Positions 8,896 through 16,391 of a stretch of 64,000 bases of DNA are shown here, one piece after another; positions within the stretch are counted from its first letter, which is position 1; every line of letters starts with the position of its first letter. Origin of the DNA: Pseudonocardia alni. GTDB taxonomy: Bacteria; Actinomycetota; Actinomycetes; Mycobacteriales; Pseudonocardiaceae. The DNA is taken from positions 558,001-622,000 of the forward strand of contig NZ_PHUJ01000003.1 of the NCBI RefSeq assembly GCF_002813375.1, read 5' to 3'. Position numbers and translations under genes: made by a program. Under the pieces are notes generated by a model that was not told the DNA's origin, did no database searches, and saw nothing but the letters and a program-made list of their open reading frames with translations.

Positions 8896-8930
8896 CGGTC
8901 CGGTCCGGTCCGGTCCGGTCCGGTCCGGTG
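8896..8930. repeat. CGGTC pentanucleotide repeat
   Basis: Six exact tandem copies of CGGTC followed by CGGTG. It is outside any credible gene; a five-base unit could vary in copy number by slippage. Confidence 0.8.
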
Positions 8931-9133
8931 CGAGGCCGGGGGCGCGGGTCTGGCCTCGGCTCCCCGGCCCGGCCGGTTGTCGACGCCCGTGCCCGTGTGT
9001 CGTCAGGACACGTGGGCGTGCCGCCGGGAGTGGACGGGTTCTCACGTCGATCGCGTCCAGGGCGGAGGCGAGGGCCGTGAGGACGAGCGGCCGCCGGCGG
9101 CCCCCGGCTCGGCGTGACGTCGCAGTCTTCACA

Positions 9134-9157
9134 GTCAATGAAACATTGACGCGGACG
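9134..9157. promoter_or_regulatory. Operator-like repeat, copy 2
   Basis: GTCAATG-AAA-CATTGAC is a perfect seven-base inverted repeat with a three-base spacer, followed by GCGGACG. It shares 21 of 24 bases with the copy at 8740, in the same orientation 394 bases away. Confidence 0.55.
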
Positions 9158-9274
9158 AATCGTCGACGAAACGACGACCACCGAACCGCCCGGATCCGGA
9201 GAGGCCGGCGCCGGCCGGGGAGGATCCGGTGGCCCGGCCCGGTGGCCGGTGTGCGGCGCGGTGCAGACCCCGGG

Positions 9275-9954
9275 TCAGCGGGGTCGGTCGGCGGCCCGGT
9301 CGAGCGCATCGACGACGGCGTCGGTGAACGCCCCGGCGCCGCCGTGCCCGGCGTCGTCGATGATCCGCAGCTCGCTGCCCGGCCGGCGCCGGTGCAGGTC
9401 CCAGGCGATGTCCGGGGGGCCGCTGACGTCGTACCGGCCGTGGACCGGGGTCCCGGGGAGCCGGGTCACGCCGCGGGGAAGATCCGGCGCATGTCCTCGG
9501 TGACCCAGCGGACCTCCCGCTCGGTCGTCGTGGTGACCGCGGCGAGGACGAGCGCGTCGACGCGCTGCGGGTGGGCCTGGGCGTAGGCGAGGGCGAGGGT
9601 GCTGCCCCACGAGCCGCCCCGCACGACCCAGGAGGGGACGGCCAGCAGCTCGCGGAGCCGCTCGATGTCGTCGACGAGCAGCTGTGTGGTCTGGGTGCGC
9701 CCCAGGTCGACGCCCGGGTCGGAGGCGAGTGGCCTGCTGCGGCCGCAGCCGCGCTGGTCGAGCAGCACGATCCGGTACCGCTCGGGATCGAAGTACCGGC
9801 GTGTCCCGGCCGAGGCCCCCGATCCGGGCCCGCCGTGCAGGTGCAGGGCGGGTCGACCGTCGGGGTTGCCGCAGGTCTCCCAGTGGAGGGCCTGGCCGTC
9901 GTCGGTGGCGAGGGTTCCGGCGTCGTGGGGCTCGATCGGCGGGTGGAGGGGCAC
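9275..9954 (-). pseudogene. Proline iminopeptidase pseudogene, cap domain deleted
   Basis: The N-terminal part (start ATG 9954) is a clear proline iminopeptidase alpha/beta hydrolase: HGGPGSG oxyanion motif, DQRGCGRS, and the nucleophile motif GGSWGS. It runs to MRRIFP and stops at 9466 in that frame. Immediately after, in another frame, the family's C-terminal part follows (VHGRYDVSGP with the acid, DDAGHGG with the histidine) to a stop at 9275. The roughly 100-residue cap region that normally lies between is missing. So there is an internal deletion with a frameshift at the junction near 9466-9480. All triad residues survive but not in one frame; I read it as a broken gene. Confidence 0.8.
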
Positions 9955-9956
9955 GG

Positions 9957-10976
9957 CTACAGACCTGCCAGCAGGGCGGCGGAGTTGTCCTCCCAGGCGT
10001 TGTCGATGCGGATGTAGGCGCCGACGGTGGCCAGGGAGCGGTGCCGGGTCTGGTGGGCGATGGCCCGGTCGGAGGCGCCGCGCTGGTGGGCGTAGGTGAC
10101 GTGGCCCGCGCGCAGGGAGTGCGCCGACCAGGGGCCGGGGCCGATGTCGGCACGGGCCACCGCGCGCTGGACGATCTCGTTGACCGACTCCGGGTGCAGC
10201 GGCCGGTCGGTCACCCGGTTGCCGCGGGTGACCTTGCGCAGCACCGGGCCCTCGGTGATCCCGGCTGCGTCGAGCCAGGTCCGCAGCGCGGTGACCGGGC
10301 AGCGTGCGGACCGGTGCGCGTGCGGGAGGACGACGAGCTCGGGCTCGGTGCCGTACGGGTTGGTCTTGGACCGGGGGATCGACAGGACGCGGCCGCGCGG
10401 GTGGTCGGCGACGTCGGCGACGGTGAGCGCGGCCAGCTCGGAGCGGCGCAGCGCGGAGAAGAACCCGACCAGCAGCAGGGCCCGGTCGCGCAGGCCGGCG
10501 AGGTCGTCCTCACCCGGGCGGGTCGCGTAGCTGCGCGTGGTGGGGCAGGCGTCGACGACGTCGTCGAGGTCGGGGGGCATCAGCGGCCGGGCCTGGACCG
10601 GCGGGGCGCCGTGGGTGCGGCGGATGCCTTCCCAGACGGCGGTGACGCGGCGGGCGTCGGTGGGGTCGGGCAGGTCGCGCATGACGTGCACGAACCGGAT
10701 CGAGGACAGCCGGCGGCTGATGGTCCCGACCTTCGCCCCGGCCCCGGCGAGCTCGGTGATGTAGCCGGACAGCGCCTCGGGGGCGGCAGGCAGCGCCTCG
10801 TGCCCGTGCCGGGCGCACCAGCTGCTGAACTCCCGCCAGTCCGAGGCGTAGCCGCGACGGGTGTTGGCCGACCGGGCGGCCGCGACGTAGGCGGCCTCCT
10901 GCTCGGTCAGCGGGAGGTCCACCTGCGGCGCGAGCAGCTCGGCGCCGGGGACGCCGGTGGGGGCGGGGTCGGTCAC
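9957..10976 (-). CDS. Tyrosine recombinase / integrase
   Basis: A 339-residue tyrosine site-specific recombinase (XerC/D-like). A SAM-like N-terminal core-binding domain covers about residues 25-125. The catalytic residues are visible: Arg at 177/178 (ALRRSEL), Lys204 (PRSKTN), His286-x-x-Arg289 (HSLR), His312 and nucleophile Tyr321 (TVGAY). The enzyme would cut and rejoin DNA through a 3'-phosphotyrosine. It starts at GTG 10976, four bases after the methyltransferase stop, so the two may be co-transcribed. No tRNA or obvious attachment site flanks it. It could be a remnant of a mobile element or a domesticated recombinase. Confidence 0.9.
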   Translation of the reverse strand: MTDPAPTGVPGAELLAPQVDLPLTEQEAAYVAAARSANTRRGYASDWREFSSWCARHGHEALPAAPEALSGYITELAGAGAKVGTISRRLSSIRFVHVMRDLPDPTDARRVTAVWEGIRRTHGAPPVQARPLMPPDLDDVVDACPTTRSYATRPGEDDLAGLRDRALLLVGFFSALRRSELAALTVADVADHPRGRVLSIPRSKTNPYGTEPELVVLPHAHRSARCPVTALRTWLDAAGITEGPVLRKVTRGNRVTDRPLHPESVNEIVQRAVARADIGPGPWSAHSLRAGHVTYAHQRGASDRAIAHQTRHRSLATVGAYIRIDNAWEDNSAALLAGL

Positions 10977-10980
10977 GGGG

Positions 10981-11652
10981 TCATCCTCCCGGTCCCGGTG
11001 CCCGCGCCGTGATCACCACGCCCGGGCCGGTCCGCTCGTCGGGGTGCAGGAGGAGCTCGGCCTCGGGGTGCAGCCCGGCCCGCCCGAGGAGGTCGCGCAG
11101 CTGCTCGGGCCGCCACAGGTGGGTGGTCCAGCGGACGGGCACGCCGCCGTAGCACTCGGTGCGTTCGAGCTCGCCGTCGCCGACGTGGGTCGCCATGATC
11201 AGCCGCCCACCGGGGGCGAGGGCGCGGGTGAAGGAGGCCAGGACGTGCGGCAGGACGTCGCGGGGCAGGTGGAACAGCGACCACCAGCCCAGGACTCCGG
11301 CGAGCGAGGCGTCGGGGACCGCCAGCCCGGTGGCCGAGCCGACCGAGAACCGGCAGTGCGGGTACAGGCGCCGGGCGTGGGCGATCATGGCGGGGGAGAG
11401 GTCCATCCCGGACGCGTCGACGCCGCGGTCCACGAGGTGGGCGGTGACCTGTCCCGGCCCGCAGCCGACGTCGAGGACCGGCCCGCGGCCCGCGACGGCG
11501 TCGGCGAAGGTGTCCATGGCGGCCCGGAGCCAGGGGTGGGTGCGGACGTCACCGAGGCCGGTGGCGACGACCATGTCGACGTAGTTGTCGGCGACGCGGT
11601 CGTAGGAGTCGCGGACGGCGTCGAGGTCGGCGGGGCGCGGGACCGGGGGCAC
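10981..11652 (-). CDS. Class I SAM-dependent methyltransferase
   Basis: A 223-residue methyltransferase of the Methyltransf_11/25 kind. The S-adenosylmethionine binding motif VLDVGCGPG is at about residues 60-68, followed by GMDLSPAMI (acidic residue for the ribose) and a GWWSLFHLP segment. The start chosen is GTG 11652, two bases after the stop of the 42-residue gene upstream, implying translational coupling. The DSYDRVADNYVD opening is typical of small-molecule methyltransferases. The acceptor is unknown. It lies just upstream of the recombinase in the same direction. Confidence 0.85.
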   Translation of the reverse strand: MPPVPRPADLDAVRDSYDRVADNYVDMVVATGLGDVRTHPWLRAAMDTFADAVAGRGPVLDVGCGPGQVTAHLVDRGVDASGMDLSPAMIAHARRLYPHCRFSVGSATGLAVPDASLAGVLGWWSLFHLPRDVLPHVLASFTRALAPGGRLIMATHVGDGELERTECYGGVPVRWTTHLWRPEQLRDLLGRAGLHPEAELLLHPDERTGPGVVITARAPGPGG

Positions 11653-11654
11653 GG

Positions 11655-11783
11655 TCAGTGCCCGACCGCGGCGACGACGAGCAGTGCGGCGGCGAACGCC
11701 GCCGTCACCACCCGGCCCTGCCAGGTCCGCGGGCGCAGTCCCCACCCGACCCGCTCCGGCCCGAACCACGGTGTCCTGCCCAT
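11655..11783 (-). CDS. Small (42-residue) membrane protein
   Basis: A 42-residue protein beginning MGRTPWFGPERVGWGLRPR, followed by TWQGRVV and a single hydrophobic helix (about residues 25-41). Similar short proteins with a TPWFGPKRxGWG opening, one transmembrane segment and no known function are common in actinomycetes (from memory). A strong ribosome binding site AAAGGAG is six bases before the ATG. The stop lies two bases before the methyltransferase GTG, so ribosomes may pass from one to the other. Confidence 0.8.
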   Translation of the reverse strand: MGRTPWFGPERVGWGLRPRTWQGRVVTAAFAAALLVVAAVGH

Positions 11784-11949
11784 CGCTGCTCCTTTCGCCC
11801 GGTTCCCGGCCAGGCTATCGGCGGTGATCGTGGCCCGGGCCTGCGCGGCTACGCTCGGCCTCCTCCGCCGCCGGGAGGGCCGGCTCCAGTACTTCCTCCA
11901 GCGGGGCCGACCCTGCGCTGCTGCGCACCGAGCAGGAGGCCTGTCCGGG

Positions 11950-12153
11950 GACTCCCTCGACCGGACCCCGGTGTACCGGCAGCTCCGGACCCAGTGGTCG
12001 GCCTACGTCGGGGGAGTGGCCGGGCCCGTCCAGCACCTGGATCTGCCCGCCCGCCGGCCGGCGGGGAACAGCCACATGCCGATGACGGACACCGACAGCG
12101 ACGTGGTCGCGGCGATGGTCGCGGAGTGGTTCGGCGCCTCCGCTCCGGCCTGA
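11950..12153 (+). pseudogene. C-terminal remnant of an alpha/beta hydrolase
   Basis: One frame ends in a stretch (AGNSHMPMTDTDSDVVAAM...) that looks like the C-terminus of alpha/beta hydrolases with a GNSHMxMxxxNSDxVAxxxxDW pattern, including the catalytic-histidine region GNSHM. The preceding residues (QWSAYVGGVAGPVQHLDLP) also fit, but there is no nucleophile motif or start codon upstream. I interpret it as a decayed fragment. It sits between the 42-residue gene and the coiled-coil gene, in the accessory-looking region. Confidence 0.45.
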
Positions 12154-12296
12154 CCGCGCACCCTCCACCGCCTCGGCGGTCCCTCTCCACGACGGTGCCC
12201 CGTGTGCTCCCGCGCGCCCCGGCGTCGGTCGGCGCACCCGTGGCCCGGACAACCCGGGATTCTCTGCATTATCCCGTGTTGTTCTAGTTCGAAAAT

Positions 12297-12352
12297 AACT
12301 GACCTAAAACCCCGTATCAGTTGCTGAAACCTGAACCGGTAGCATGGCTGGC
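12297..12352 (+). promoter_or_regulatory. Promoter and inverted repeats before the coiled-coil gene
   Basis: An AT-rich island (12265-12330) breaks the GC-rich background. It holds AACTGA/TCAGTT arms (12297-12302 and 12317-12322) and an overlapping TCAG-TTG-CTGA dyad (12317-12327). TAGCAT at 12340-12345 is seven bases before GTG 12353 and may be a -10 element giving a leaderless mRNA. Confidence 0.45.
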
Positions 12353-13396
12353 GTGACAGACACGGTGGTGCGGTGCGGATACAGCCGGTGCCGGGCGGAG
12401 CTGCCCCCGCCCGGGCCGCAGGGCGGCCGTCCGCGGTCGTTCTGCCGGGACACCCGGTGGGAGCAGGGGCGGACGTGCGCGCAGATGGCCCGCGCCGAGC
12501 GGGAGGCCCTCGGTGCTCTCGGCCTCGACACCGGGACCGGGGCGTTCGCGCTCGACGCGGACCGGCTCCGCGAGCACGTCGGCGCGCTTGCCGGGCCGGT
12601 GGCCGAGCTGTCCGGGGCGCTGACCGCTGTGCTGGACCGGCTCGACGAGATCGAGCGCGACGCCCTGGCCGCCACCGAGTCAGCCCGCGCGGGCGCCGCC
12701 GAGTCCGACGCCGCCCGTCGACAGGCCGACACCGCCCGGGAGACGGCCGAGCGCCGGGCCCGCGAGGCGGACCGGGCCGCGACCGAAGCCCGGCAGGAGC
12801 GGGCCGAGGCGGTGACCCGGGCCGAGGAGGCCGCCGCCACCGCGCTCGCGGCGACCGAGGCCCTCGGAGCGGCGCGGCAGCAGGCCGCCGACGCCGTCGC
12901 CGCCCGGGACGCCGCCGTCGCCGACGCCCGCGAGGCCCGGGACACCGCCGCGACCGCCACCCGGGACCGGGAGGCCGCGGTACTCACCGCCCGGACCGCC
13001 GAGCACGAGCGCGACGCCGCCCTCGCCCGCGCCGACGCCGCCACCCGCGACCGGGACCGTCTGGACGCCGACCTGACGGCGCTGCGGGCCGACCACGCCG
13101 CGGTGGTCGCCGATCGGGCGGGTCTGGTCGAGACCGTCGTCGAACAGCGCAGCCGGCTCGCCGCGCAGCACGACCTGCTGACCGAGGCCCGCGCCGTCGC
13201 CGAGGGGCTGCGCGCGCAGCACGAGAACGCCCGCACCGCGGCCGAGGAGCTGACCCGCCGGCTCGACGACACCCGCCGGGAGCGGGACGGGCTCGCCGCG
13301 GAACGGGACCGGCTGCGCGCCACGGCACCGGAGCCGGGCCCGGCCCGGATGCACCCCGACGACCTCGCGGCCCTCGCGGCCGCGGTGCGGGGGTGA
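12353..13396 (+). CDS. Cys-rich N-terminus plus long coiled-coil protein
   Basis: I do not recognise a characterised function. The 347-residue protein starts with a probable zinc-binding region, C8-x4-C13, C31 and C42, with a GRPRSFC segment resembling actinobacterial GRPRxFCxxxCR motifs. From about residue 75 to 325 it is an almost unbroken Ala/Glu/Arg-rich coiled coil. It has no membrane segment. The start GTG 12353 is chosen because a -10-like TAGCAT lies seven bases upstream; ATG 12344 is the alternative. From memory, proteins like this are often found near tyrosine recombinases. A DNA-binding, KfrA- or SMC-like structural role is possible but not shown. Confidence 0.75.
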   Translation: MTDTVVRCGYSRCRAELPPPGPQGGRPRSFCRDTRWEQGRTCAQMARAEREALGALGLDTGTGAFALDADRLREHVGALAGPVAELSGALTAVLDRLDEIERDALAATESARAGAAESDAARRQADTARETAERRAREADRAATEARQERAEAVTRAEEAAATALAATEALGAARQQAADAVAARDAAVADAREARDTAATATRDREAAVLTARTAEHERDAALARADAATRDRDRLDADLTALRADHAAVVADRAGLVETVVEQRSRLAAQHDLLTEARAVAEGLRAQHENARTAAEELTRRLDDTRRERDGLAAERDRLRATAPEPGPARMHPDDLAALAAAVRG

Positions 13397-13515
13397 GGCC
13401 CGGCGGCCGGCGACCGGGACGGCCGGGCTGCTGGAACTGACCACTGCGCTGGAGCTCGCGACCGGGTGACGGTGCTGGTGCCGGCCCTGTTCGCCGTGCT
13501 CGCGCACGGCTGACC

Positions 13516-15096
13516 TCAGCCGCCCGGGACCGCCCCGGGACGGGTGGTGGCCCGCGGCGGTGTGCACACGGTGCCCGCCGCCGGCAGTGTGGTGTCGAGC
13601 AGCGTGGCCTCCACCGCGGCGTCGACACAGGGGTCGGTGCCGTACGAGCCGTGCCCGACACCCTCACGGGTCAGCAGGACCGCCCGGTCCAGTGTGTCGG
13701 CCGTCCGCTCCGCCCAGGTGTGGGGGGTGACCGGGTCGAGCCGGCCGCCGACCACCAGCGCCGGCGGGGCGCCCGCGCCGGTCAGCGGCGCGGTGACCCG
13801 GTCGGTGTTCGGCGCGGGCCACACCGCGCAGGCCAGCGCGCTGTAGGCGGCGCGGGTGCCGATCCGCGGTGCGTGCCCGACCGCGCGCTCGGCGGCCGCG
13901 GTGTGCGCGGCGACGTCGGCCGGGGTGGTCCAGTCCGCGCAGCGCACCGCGGTGTGCTGCTCCTGCGTCGCGGTCGGGACACCGAACGGCGAGACCGTCA
14001 GGGTGCGGTACAGCAGGTGGGTGAGGGTGCCGTCGCCCTGCTGCGCGGTCGTCAGCGCCGTCGTCAGCACCGGCCAGAGGGCGCGGTCGCCCGCCGCGCC
14101 GCGGGCGGTCTCCAGCAGCATCGCGCCGTCGACGACGCCGGCCGGGGTGAGACCCTCCACCGCCCGGGCCGGGGCGGGGCTGCGTTCCAGACCGGCGACG
14201 AGGGCGTCGAACGCGGCGGCCGGGTTCCCGTCGCCGAACGGGCAGGCAGCGGTGCCCTCCGCGCGGCAGGTGTCGAACCAGGCGTCGAGGGTCCGCTCGC
14301 TGGCGACGGCGACCTCGTCGAGGAACTCCAGGGAGTCCCCGGTCCACAACGTGGTGTCGACGGGCGCGTCGAGGACCATCTGCCGGACCCGGTCCGGGAA
14401 CAGGGTGGCGTACATCGGGCCGACGACGGTGCCGTAGGAGATGCCGTAGTAGGTGATCGTCTCCTCACCGAGCGCGGCGCGGAGCCGGTCCAGGTCGCGG
14501 GCGACGTTGTCGGTGGACAGGCTCGCCAGGAACGCCGGGGTCCGGTGCGCCGCACAGCCCTCGGCCAGCGCTCTCGCCTCGGCGAGCAGCGTCGGCAGCG
14601 GGGCACCGCCGGGGACGGCGGGGTCCGCGGCGGTGCTCGCGGCGGCGTCGGCGCGCTCGGCGTCGCTGCGGCACCGCACCGCCGACGAGGCGCCGACGCC
14701 GCGTGGGTCCATCGCGACGACGTCGAAGCGCGCCAGCACCTCCGGCCCGAACGTGCCCGGCACCCCCGGGGTGGCGGGCATCGCGCGCAGCGTGTCGGTC
14801 GCGGCGACCCCGGGGCCGCCCGGGTTGAAGAACAGGGTGCCGATCCGGCGCTGGGGATCGGTGGCACGGTGCCGCATCACCGCGAGGGCGATGCGGGGGC
14901 CGTCGGGGTCGGTGTACTCCTGGGGGACCTCGAGGGTGCCGCACTCCAGGCCGGGACCGCACCCGGTCCAGGTGACCGGGTCGGGCGGTGGGACGGCGGG
15001 TGCGGCGGGTGCGGCGGCGGCGCAGCCGGTCAGGGTCAGGGCGACTACGGCCGCGAGGACGGCGAGGGGCCGGAGGAGTCGGTGCAGGGCGTGCAT
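13516..15096 (-). CDS. Secreted lipoprotein alpha/beta hydrolase (tripeptidyl aminopeptidase-like)
   Basis: A 526-residue exported hydrolase of the SlpD/TAP group, which remove short peptides from protein N-termini. The signal peptide ends in the lipobox LTGC (Cys25), so it is likely a membrane-anchored lipoprotein. FFNPGGPG forms the oxyanion region, GISYGT holds the nucleophile serine, and a TAP-like C-terminal domain includes GGRLDPVTP (acid) and GVGHGSYG (histidine). Four or more cysteine pairs fit an extracellular protein. It starts at ATG 15096 and is transcribed away from the two-component system. The 119-base gap downstream (13397-13515) shows nothing of note. Confidence 0.9.
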   Translation of the reverse strand: MHALHRLLRPLAVLAAVVALTLTGCAAAAPAAPAVPPPDPVTWTGCGPGLECGTLEVPQEYTDPDGPRIALAVMRHRATDPQRRIGTLFFNPGGPGVAATDTLRAMPATPGVPGTFGPEVLARFDVVAMDPRGVGASSAVRCRSDAERADAAASTAADPAVPGGAPLPTLLAEARALAEGCAAHRTPAFLASLSTDNVARDLDRLRAALGEETITYYGISYGTVVGPMYATLFPDRVRQMVLDAPVDTTLWTGDSLEFLDEVAVASERTLDAWFDTCRAEGTAACPFGDGNPAAAFDALVAGLERSPAPARAVEGLTPAGVVDGAMLLETARGAAGDRALWPVLTTALTTAQQGDGTLTHLLYRTLTVSPFGVPTATQEQHTAVRCADWTTPADVAAHTAAAERAVGHAPRIGTRAAYSALACAVWPAPNTDRVTAPLTGAGAPPALVVGGRLDPVTPHTWAERTADTLDRAVLLTREGVGHGSYGTDPCVDAAVEATLLDTTLPAAGTVCTPPRATTRPGAVPGG

Positions 15097-15226
15097 GCGG
15101 TGGAGTCTGGAGCGGCCGTCCGGCCGTCCGGATCCGTCCGGGGGAGAGTTCTGGCAGGCCGGGGTCCGTCCGAAGGATGAGCGCGGCCGGGTCGTGGGAC
15201 GGAGGCGTCCGCGCCGGTACGGGCCC

Positions 15227-15239
15227 TAGCCTCGGCGTC
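15227..15239 (+). promoter_or_regulatory. Probable -10 element of the sensor kinase gene
   Basis: TAGCCT at 15227-15232 lies seven bases before ATG 15240, with no Shine-Dalgarno sequence, consistent with a leaderless transcript and supporting this start. Confidence 0.45.
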
Positions 15240-16391
15240 ATGACCGATGTCGCGGCGTACCGGCGGTGGGTCGTCGACGGCCTGGTGGTCGTGGTGACGG
15301 CCCTGATCGGGCTGCTCATGGTCCGGTTGCGGGTGGTGTCGTCGCCGGAGGGGCCCGAGGTGCTGCTGGGTGTCGACGTCGTGGCGGGGATGCTGGCCTG
15401 CGTCGCGCTCTGGTGGCGGCGCCGGTACCCGCTGCCGGTGGCCGTGGGCATCGTCGTGCTGTGCACGTTCTCCGAGGTCGCCTCGGTCCCGGGGCTGGTC
15501 GCGCTGTTCGCGGTCGCCGCCCGCTGCCCGGCCCGGCTCTCGGCCGCGGTGTTCCTGGGCAGCGTCGCGTCGTTCGCGGTGTACTACTCCTGGCGGCCTA
15601 TGCCGGAGGCCCCGCTGTGGCTGCTGGTCGGGGCGCTGGTGGCGGGACACGCGGCGGTGTTCGGCTGGGGGCTGCTCGTGCGCAGCCGCCGGCTGCTGGT
15701 CGAGTCGCTGCGCGAGCGGGCCGCGATGGCCGAGTCCGCCGCGGCGCTGCGGGCCGAGCGCACCGCGCACGAGGCGCGGGAGGCGCTGGCCCGGGAGATG
15801 CACGACGTGCTCGGGCACCGGCTGTCGCTGCTCAGCGTGCACGCGGGGGCGCTGGCGTTCCACCGCGACGCGCCGGCGGAGGAGACCGCGCGGGCCGCCG
15901 AGGTCGTGCGGGAGAACGCCCACCGCGCCCTGCAGGACCTGCGGGAGGTCATCGGGGTGCTCCGGGCGCCGGTGGGGGAGCTGCCGCTGCCCGGGATCAC
16001 CGACGTCGGGGAGCTGCTCGAGGAGACCCGCCGGACCGGGACCGCGGTCGTCCTGCACGACGGGCCCGGCGTGACCACCGGGGAACACCCGGTGCCCGAG
16101 ACCGCGGGGCGCACCGCCTACCGGCTGGTGCAGGAGGCCCTCACCAACGCGCGCACGTACGCGCCGGGTGCCCCGGTCACGGTGACGGTGACCGGCGGGG
16201 CCGGGGACGGGCTCGTCGTCGAGGTGGCGAACCCGGCACCGGCCCGGCCCGCCCGCGCCGACCGGCCGGCGGCCGGGCAGGGGCTGCGGGGGCTGGCCGA
16301 GCGGGCGACGCTCGTCGGGGGCCGGCTGGACCACGGCCCGACCCCGGACGGCGGGTGGCGGACCGGGATGCGGCTACCGTGGCCGTCGTGA
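15240..16391 (+). CDS. Sensor histidine kinase (NarL-type two-component system)
   Basis: A 383-residue membrane histidine kinase of the HisKA_3 group. Four or five hydrophobic segments fill residues 10-148 with almost no extracellular domain, so it probably senses a membrane or intramembrane signal. The phosphorylated histidine is H188 in AREMHDVLGHRLSLLS. The HATPase part contains the N-box (QEALTNARTYAPGA) and a GQGLRGLAERA G-box. ATG 15240 gives a natural membrane N-terminus; an upstream ATG at 15177 is less likely. The stop overlaps the response regulator start (GTGA). Confidence 0.92.
   Translation: MTDVAAYRRWVVDGLVVVVTALIGLLMVRLRVVSSPEGPEVLLGVDVVAGMLACVALWWRRRYPLPVAVGIVVLCTFSEVASVPGLVALFAVAARCPARLSAAVFLGSVASFAVYYSWRPMPEAPLWLLVGALVAGHAAVFGWGLLVRSRRLLVESLRERAAMAESAAALRAERTAHEAREALAREMHDVLGHRLSLLSVHAGALAFHRDAPAEETARAAEVVRENAHRALQDLREVIGVLRAPVGELPLPGITDVGELLEETRRTGTAVVLHDGPGVTTGEHPVPETAGRTAYRLVQEALTNARTYAPGAPVTVTVTGGAGDGLVVEVANPAPARPARADRPAAGQGLRGLAERATLVGGRLDHGPTPDGGWRTGMRLPWPS

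Larger units (their letters stand above)
8625..9274. other. 650-base non-coding interval
   Basis: No reading frame here looks like a protein; long open frames are composition artefacts with Pro/Arg/Gly runs. What it does hold is two copies of a 24-base dyad-containing repeat (8740 and 9134), a CGGTC microsatellite (8896-8930), and presumably the promoter of the flavin oxidoreductase gene. It may be a decayed intergenic region between the oxidoreductase and the peptidase pseudogene. Confidence 0.5.

Noticed and set aside
8740..9157. The two 24-base repeats as attachment sites of the nearby recombinase
   Set aside because: They enclose only 370 bases of non-coding DNA, lie outside the recombinase gene, and contain a dyad typical of regulator sites. 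There is no tRNA or other target gene at either copy.
8846..9586. Long plus-strand open frame across the non-coding interval and the peptidase remnant
   Set aside because: Its translation is Arg/Pro/Gly-rich without motifs and is a shadow of high-GC sequence, crossing the antisense of a recognisable pseudogene.
13397..13515. Short open frames between the coiled-coil and lipoprotein genes
   Set aside because: No ribosome binding site, no family resemblance and fewer than 45 residues.
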